This document shows positions 15,204-18,167 of a stretch of 18,167 nucleotides of DNA, piece by piece. The notes beneath the pieces are model-generated. The model was not told the origin of the DNA and did no database searches. It was given only the letters and a program-made list of their open reading frames with translations. Origin of the DNA: an uncultured Flavobacteriales bacterium (GTDB lineage: Bacteria > Bacteroidota > Bacteroidia > Flavobacteriales > Crocinitomicaceae). Positions within the stretch are counted from its first letter, which is position 1, and each line of letters starts with the position of its first letter. Where the stretch lies: positions 1 through 18,167 of the forward strand of contig CAMLIF010000083.1 in assembly GCA_946479985.1 (NCBI GenBank). The letters run 5' to 3'. A program made the position numbers and the translations under genes.

Positions 15204-16479
15204 TGATCAATGTTTTAACGAAATTAGGAAGTGCGAAACTTGCCGTATGAATATCTGAATTGTAATATTTCAATCCTTTTGCAGAAACGAAAGCATCAAT
15301 TTCTGTTGCTTTTTGAATTGTTTTAGGATGTTGCGCACCTTTGATCCCGTATTGGAAACTCCACATACCGGTAGGGTAGGTAGGAACAAAGAATAAGGAA
15401 ACAGGAGCATTTTCTTTTCCGAAGATATGTTGAAGTGTTACATTCAATTCCGTGAAAGCGTGTTCGTTGAATTTCGGTGATTCTCCCTGCGCAACAAGAA
15501 TTCCTCCTGGTTTCAATGCGTTGTAACAATTACGGTAGAATTCAACTGAGAACAATCCTTCTGCCGGTCCGACGGGATCAGATCCATCAATAATAATGAT
15601 ATCAAATTCCTCCGGTTTTGCTTCTTTTGCGTAGGCAATTCCGTCACCAACAATCAAATTCAGTTTCGGATGATCAAAAGATGCTGCGATAGAAGGTAAA
15701 AACTCCTTACAAGCATTGATTACCTCACCGTCAATCTCAACCATTGTTACTTTCTCCACACCTTCGTGTTTCAGAATTTCACGAACTGTTCCGCCGTCAC
15801 CACCACCAATAACAAGAACGTTTTTAGCGTTTCCGTGTGTGAACATTGCAGGGTGAGAGATCATCTCGTGATAATGGAATTCATCTTTCTCGGTTGTCAT
15901 GAACATATCGTCCAATGTCAGCATTTTTCCATATTTAGGTGATTCCAAAATACGAACGCGCTGGAATGGAGATTGAACATCGAAGAATACTTCTCCGGTA
16001 TAACGCAAAGAAAGCGCCTGATTGTCGTCTTTATCTGTAAACCAAACATTGCGGGTATACATGTCCGGGTTCGACCATTCGCCTGCTTTTTGACGCATAG
16101 AAGAAATATCGAAATCGTTTCTTGTAAGCAACTGCACTGCTCCGCGTTTCATTTCAAGTGCAGAATAGTTTTTTGCTCCGAAACATTCTTTCAGGTGATC
16201 GAAAGAGATCCACGCATCCATTTCTCCACAAGTAAACAAATCTACCGCAGCGTAACCGTATTCCGGCCAGGTATGAATAGCTAAATGACTTTCCTGAATA
16301 ACCACCACACCAGAAACTCCGTATGGAGAAAAGTGGTGAAATGTAGAATTTATTACTGTTGCTCCTGCCTTTTGAGCTGCACCCACCATATCGCGTTCTA
16401 TTGAAGAAACGTCGTTCATAATATGCGGATCGCAACCCATAAATTCAACCAAAATGTGGTTACCCAAAGCTGTACTCAT
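15196..16479 (-). CDS. speE: Bifunctional S-adenosylmethionine decarboxylase-spermidine synthase (SpeD-SpeE fusion)
   Basis: 427 residues combining two enzymes. Residues 1 to about 120 are a prokaryotic AdoMet decarboxylase proenzyme: [18 protein letters not shown] holds the self-cleavage site Glu63-Ser64 (Ser64 becomes the pyruvoyl group), with His69 and Cys84 at the known catalytic places. Residues about 140-425 are spermidine synthase: FHYHEM (201-206), the decarboxylated-AdoMet loop IGGGDGG (224-230), MVEID (246-250), and [14 protein letters not shown] with the likely catalytic Asp298. The product of the first domain, decarboxylated AdoMet, is the aminopropyl donor of the second, so the fusion would make spermidine from putrescine and AdoMet. 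The frame is continuous with no stop or frameshift. The gene overlaps the agmatinase gene by 8 nt. A -7 element and a hairpin lie just upstream. SpeD-SpeE fusions are known in some bacteria. Confidence 0.92.
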   Translation of the reverse strand: MSTALGNHILVEFMGCDPHIMNDVSSIERDMVGAAQKAGATVINSTFHHFSPYGVSGVVVIQESHLAIHTWPEYGYAAVDLFTCGEMDAWISFDHLKECFGAKNYSALEMKRGAVQLLTRNDFDISSMRQKAGEWSNPDMYTRNVWFTDKDDNQALSLRYTGEVFFDVQSPFQRVRILESPKYGKMLTLDDMFMTTEKDEFHYHEMISHPAMFTHGNAKNVLVIGGGDGGTVREILKHEGVEKVTMVEIDGEVINACKEFLPSIAASFDHPKLNLIVGDGIAYAKEAKPEEFDIIIIDGSDPVGPAEGLFSVEFYRNCYNALKPGGILVAQGESPKFNEHAFTELNVTLQHIFGKENAPVSLFFVPTYPTGMWSFQYGIKGAQHPKTIQKATEIDAFVSAKGLKYYNSDIHTASFALPNFVKTLING

Positions 16480-16508
16480 TTACCAGAAATATTTAATTAA
16501 AAATTGAA

Positions 16509-16530
16509 CCTGCCTTTGTCGGCAGACAGG
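16509..16530 (-). promoter_or_regulatory. Hairpin in the leader of the speD-speE fusion mRNA
   Basis: The arms CTGCC (16510-16514) and GGCAG (16521-16525) form a 5-bp stem with a six-base loop; an outer CCTG (16509-16512) can alternatively pair with CAGG (16527-16530), so two exclusive pairings exist. It lies immediately downstream of a perfect -7 element, so it would form at the very 5' end of the transcript, about 30 nt before the ATG. It could affect mRNA stability or initiation, or be a copy of a dispersed palindrome. Confidence 0.4.
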
Positions 16531-16533
16531 GCG

Positions 16534-16541
16534 CAAAAATA
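16534..16541 (-). promoter_or_regulatory. -7 promoter element of the polyamine genes
   Basis: The minus strand reads TATTTTTG, a perfect TAnnTTTG match, about 54 nt before the start codon of the speD-speE fusion. A TTTG at 16574-16577 lies 32 nt upstream, too far to be a normal -33. The remaining part of the 16480-16787 gap holds only the efp terminator and AT-rich DNA with no gene I can support. Confidence 0.45.
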
Positions 16542-16734
16542 ACCCTTTTGAGCGGTTAATGTGTTATTTAGGACAAAAAAATAATGGAATATTGATATGG
16601 GGTTGATGTGGAGGAAATGGATTTTGGTATTGGGGAGTTAAGGATTTTTCATCTGCCATGGCGGACACAAAAACATAAATTTATAAAATTATGTGGAAGC
16701 TTTGAAAACAGTGATTTTTCAAGTTGTTTTAATG

Positions 16735-16767
16735 AAAAAAGCGATCCGCTTGGAGCAGACCGCTTTT
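16735..16767 (-). terminator. Intrinsic terminator of efp
   Basis: On the minus strand AAAAGCGGTC pairs with GATCGCTTTT (10 bp, one G-U pair) around an 11-nt loop and is followed by further T residues, to six in all. It lies 20 nt beyond the efp stop codon. This separates efp from the downstream polyamine genes. Confidence 0.75.
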
Positions 16768-16787
16768 CCAATATATATATTTTCAGA

Positions 16788-17354
16788 TTAGTTTTTTACG
16801 CGCTCTACGTAAACTCCTGTTCGGGTATCTACTTTAATTGTTTCACCCATATCGATGAACAATGGAACTTTTACTTCTGCACCGGTTGCAATAGTTGCAG
16901 CTTTCATAGAGTTTGTTGCCGTATCTCCTTTTATTCCCGGTTCTGTATAAGATACTTCAGAGATAATGTACATTGGGAGTTCAACTACCAACGGATTTTC
17001 TTCTGTTGCATCGTACAAGATGTTACACACCATGGCTTCTTGTAAGAAAGCCGGTTTTTCAATCATCTTATTCGGGATAAGTACTTGCTCGTATGTTTCG
17101 TTATTCATGAAAACATAATTGGTGTCTTCCTGATAAAGGTATTGATACTCCCTGTTTTCCACACGAACGATCTCAATTTTGTGACCAGCAGAAAACGTAT
17201 TGTCGATTACCTTTCCGGTTTCGATTATACGCATTTTTGTACGCACGAATGCAGGACCTTTTCCTGGTTTAACATGCTGGAATTCGATGATTTGTGAAAT
17301 CTTATCATTGAACCTGATGCACAGTCCGTTTCTAATATCTGCTGTAGTTGCCAT
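16788..17354 (-). CDS. efp: Translation elongation factor P
   Basis: 188 residues, the normal EF-P length. The protein opens MATTADIRNGLCIRFNDK. The N-terminal KOW-like domain carries the loop VKPGKGPAFVRTKMR, whose tip Lys32 corresponds to the lysine that is modified in many bacteria (Lys34 in E. coli); the Arg form used by rhamnosylated EF-P is not present. Two OB domains follow (NETYEQVLIPNKMI; GDTATNSMKAATIATGAEVKVPLFI), ending in the conserved IKVDTRTGVYVERV. EF-P binds the ribosome and relieves stalling at consecutive prolines. The frame continues upstream to 17411, but ATG 17354 gives the conserved start, and the upstream ATG lies within the promoter. The gene has its own full promoter and terminator and is divergent from tatA. 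Confidence 0.95.
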   Translation of the reverse strand: MATTADIRNGLCIRFNDKISQIIEFQHVKPGKGPAFVRTKMRIIETGKVIDNTFSAGHKIEIVRVENREYQYLYQEDTNYVFMNNETYEQVLIPNKMIEKPAFLQEAMVCNILYDATEENPLVVELPMYIISEVSYTEPGIKGDTATNSMKAATIATGAEVKVPLFIDMGETIKVDTRTGVYVERVKN

Positions 17355-17381
17355 GTTATTCTGTTTTCGATTTTTTTTGGG

Positions 17382-17412
17382 CAAATATACGGAATTGATG
17401 ATGCTACTCAAA
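17382..17412 (-). promoter_or_regulatory. Promoter of efp (TTTG - 19 nt - TATATTTG)
   Basis: On the minus strand a TTTG at 17412-17409 is followed after 19 nt by TATATTTG (17389-17382). Both elements and the spacing match the Bacteroidota consensus TTG-N17-23-TAnnTTTG. The expected leader is about 20 nt before ATG 17354. It is the best promoter in the window. Confidence 0.7.
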
Positions 17413-17463
17413 CTACAGTCTTAAATTATCCTATTTTCCACTGGATTATCTGCATAAACTCAT

Positions 17464-17471
17464 TACTTTTG
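17464..17471 (+). promoter_or_regulatory. -7 promoter element of tatA
   Basis: TACTTTTG is a perfect TAnnTTTG match ending 8 nt before ATG 17480, so the mRNA leader would be very short or absent. No clear TTG is found at proper spacing. The GTG at 17471 overlaps this element and is not a likely start. Confidence 0.45.
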
Positions 17472-17479
17472 TGTTCGCT

Positions 17480-17893
17480 ATGGTGAATGTACCTTTGTTT
17501 TTAAGTGATGTTGGAGGATCTGAGATTTTATTGATCCTGATTTTCATTTTGGTATTCTTCGGTTCGAAGAGCATTCCGGGCATTGCGCGAACTATGGGGC
17601 GTACAATCCGCCAGATCAAAGATGCATCCCAGGATGTTCAGAATGAAATTAAAAAGTCGGCAACCGAAATGACTGGTGATCTGAATATGAACCGAATTGT
17701 GAATGACGCCAAGCAAACAATCGAAAGTCCGTTCAGGGAACATGCAAAAACGCTTGATCAGGCAATGTCAGACAATATAATAGATTCTCGGGTTCAGCGA
17801 CCTAAAACAATGGTTCAGCCTTTGAATAAGCCAATGGACCAACCGCTGGACCAGCCACAGGAAGAACCAGCAAAGGAAGAAGACGAAGCTTAA
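17480..17893 (+). CDS. tatA: Twin-arginine translocase subunit, TatA/TatB family
   Basis: 137 residues. A short N-terminal part leads into one membrane helix (about 14-28, SEILLILIFILVFFG), the FG-x-P hinge (FFGSKSIPGIARTMG, where Ile replaces the usual Leu before Pro) and an amphipathic helix (GRTIRQIKDASQDVQNEIKK). This is the TatA/B plan: the subunit would help form the pore or receptor that exports folded proteins with a twin-Arg signal. After about residue 60 the tail is longer than in most TatA (80-90 residues) and ends in a Pro/Gln/acidic stretch with repeated P-x-D-Q-P units (KPMDQPLDQPQEEP). No tatC is next to it. The start at ATG 17480 is preferred over GTG 17471 because of the promoter element. 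TatA versus TatB cannot be decided from sequence alone. Confidence 0.88.
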   Translation: MVNVPLFLSDVGGSEILLILIFILVFFGSKSIPGIARTMGRTIRQIKDASQDVQNEIKKSATEMTGDLNMNRIVNDAKQTIESPFREHAKTLDQAMSDNIIDSRVQRPKTMVQPLNKPMDQPLDQPQEEPAKEEDEA

Positions 17894-17936
17894 ATGTAAA
17901 TTTTCAGAGATTTTTTATATAGAATCCTGTTGAGAT

Positions 17937-17970
17937 AAAAAATCCCAATCAGCTTTCACTAACCGGGATT
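17937..17970 (-). terminator. Minus-strand terminator of the right-end membrane protein gene
   Basis: On the minus strand AATCCCGGTTAG pairs with CTGATTGGGATT (12 bp counting three G-U pairs) around a six-base loop, followed directly by a T-run. It lies 62 nt beyond the stop codon at 18033-18035. On the plus strand the G-U pairs become mismatches, leaving a 6-bp stem, so it is a weak terminator for tatA. Confidence 0.65.
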
Positions 17971-18032
17971 ATTCTCTCTAAATATTTTATTTTATATCTT
18001 GTCACTCAGCGTCACCATGTTGTTTGGACGTG

Positions 18033-18167
18033 TTAATGACTTTCCGACATAGCTTTCTCCGTTCTGATCTCAGGGTGTGAAATAAGCCCTCCGGAATTCC
18101 CAACCTCTCTTGCGAAATAAGCTGCTAAACAACCGAGTATCAAAACAACGATAGAAGCCATCAGTGC
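18033..18167 (-). CDS. C-terminal end of an unidentified membrane protein (partial)
   Basis: An open frame enters from the right edge and ends with TAA after 44 codons. It encodes a hydrophobic helix (ALMASIVVLILGCLAAYF) followed by a hydrophilic tail with GGLISHPEIRTEKA. The -GG-x-I-x-HPEIR pattern after a last helix is, as far as I recall, seen at the end of small Bacteroidota integral membrane proteins, but I cannot name the family safely. Support comes from the coding-like composition and from a well-formed minus-strand terminator 62 nt downstream. An internal ATG (18159-18161) would give a complete 42-residue protein; a longer protein extending beyond the window is more likely. It is convergent with tatA. 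Confidence 0.6.
   Translation of the reverse strand, partial: ALMASIVVLILGCLAAYFAREVGNSGGLISHPEIRTEKAMSESH

Noticed and set aside
16769..16780. AT dinucleotide run (ATATATATAT) near the efp end
   Set aside because: It is too short to be a meaningful repeat or origin-like element and lies just past the efp stop codon in AT-rich DNA.
16608..17045. 145-codon plus-strand frame overlapping the efp terminator and efp
   Set aside because: It is antisense to the well-supported efp gene, crosses the terminator hairpin and gives a Cys/Phe-rich sequence typical of a shadow frame.
17355..17411. Upstream start of efp (frame open to 17411)
   Set aside because: EF-P proteins begin at the MATTADIRNG position, and the longer form would include the consensus promoter.

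Overview
The window looks like chromosomal DNA of a Gram-negative Bacteroidota, most likely a flavobacterium-type organism (Flavobacteriales; a Crocinitomicaceae/Fluviicola-like member is my guess, not proven). The reasons are the AT-leaning composition, the near absence of Shine-Dalgarno sequences, repeated -7 elements of the Bacteroidota form TAnnTTTG just upstream of starts, a DUF1573 lipoprotein, and a propeller/Y_Y_Y sensor phosphatase of a type common in that phylum. I see no tRNA, rRNA, CRISPR array, insertion sequence or phage gene. It holds 15 protein-coding genes, two of them cut by the window ends.

Left part (1-6286): the edge of a cell-surface polysaccharide locus. It carries a CDP-glycerol glycerophosphotransferase-family protein (5' end missing), a small SAM methyltransferase, a GT4 glycosyltransferase, an AsnB-type glutamine amidotransferase and a Wzx-like flippase. 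Strands alternate and each gene seems to have its own promoter. Together they could assemble, decorate (glycerol phosphate, methyl, amide) and export a surface glycan.

Middle (6287-10311): a terminator, an orphan 137-residue Trp- and Cys-containing protein of unknown function, a perfect 20-bp stem hairpin, then a tightly coupled pair on the minus strand (S41 carboxy-terminal processing protease followed after 2 nt by a DUF1573 lipoprotein). A divergent NlpC/P60 cell-wall hydrolase follows.

Right-middle (10299-16479, minus strand): a polyamine module made of a SpeD-SpeE fusion overlapping an agmatinase, so agmatine to putrescine to spermidine is encoded by two overlapping genes. Then come a 1098-residue membrane-anchored propeller/SpoIIE phosphatase and a six-helix membrane protein joined to it by an ATGA overlap. 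Right end (16788-18167): elongation factor P with a full consensus promoter, a divergent TatA-type translocase subunit, a minus-strand terminator and the C-terminus of an unidentified small membrane protein.

I see no clear defence island or obviously new multi-gene system. The most interesting items are the SpeD-SpeE fusion with a hairpin at the probable 5' end of its mRNA, the phosphatase/membrane-protein pair, the orphan Cys/Trp protein with the adjacent long palindrome, the E-to-Q change in the AsnB homologue, and the recurrent short-leader promoters.
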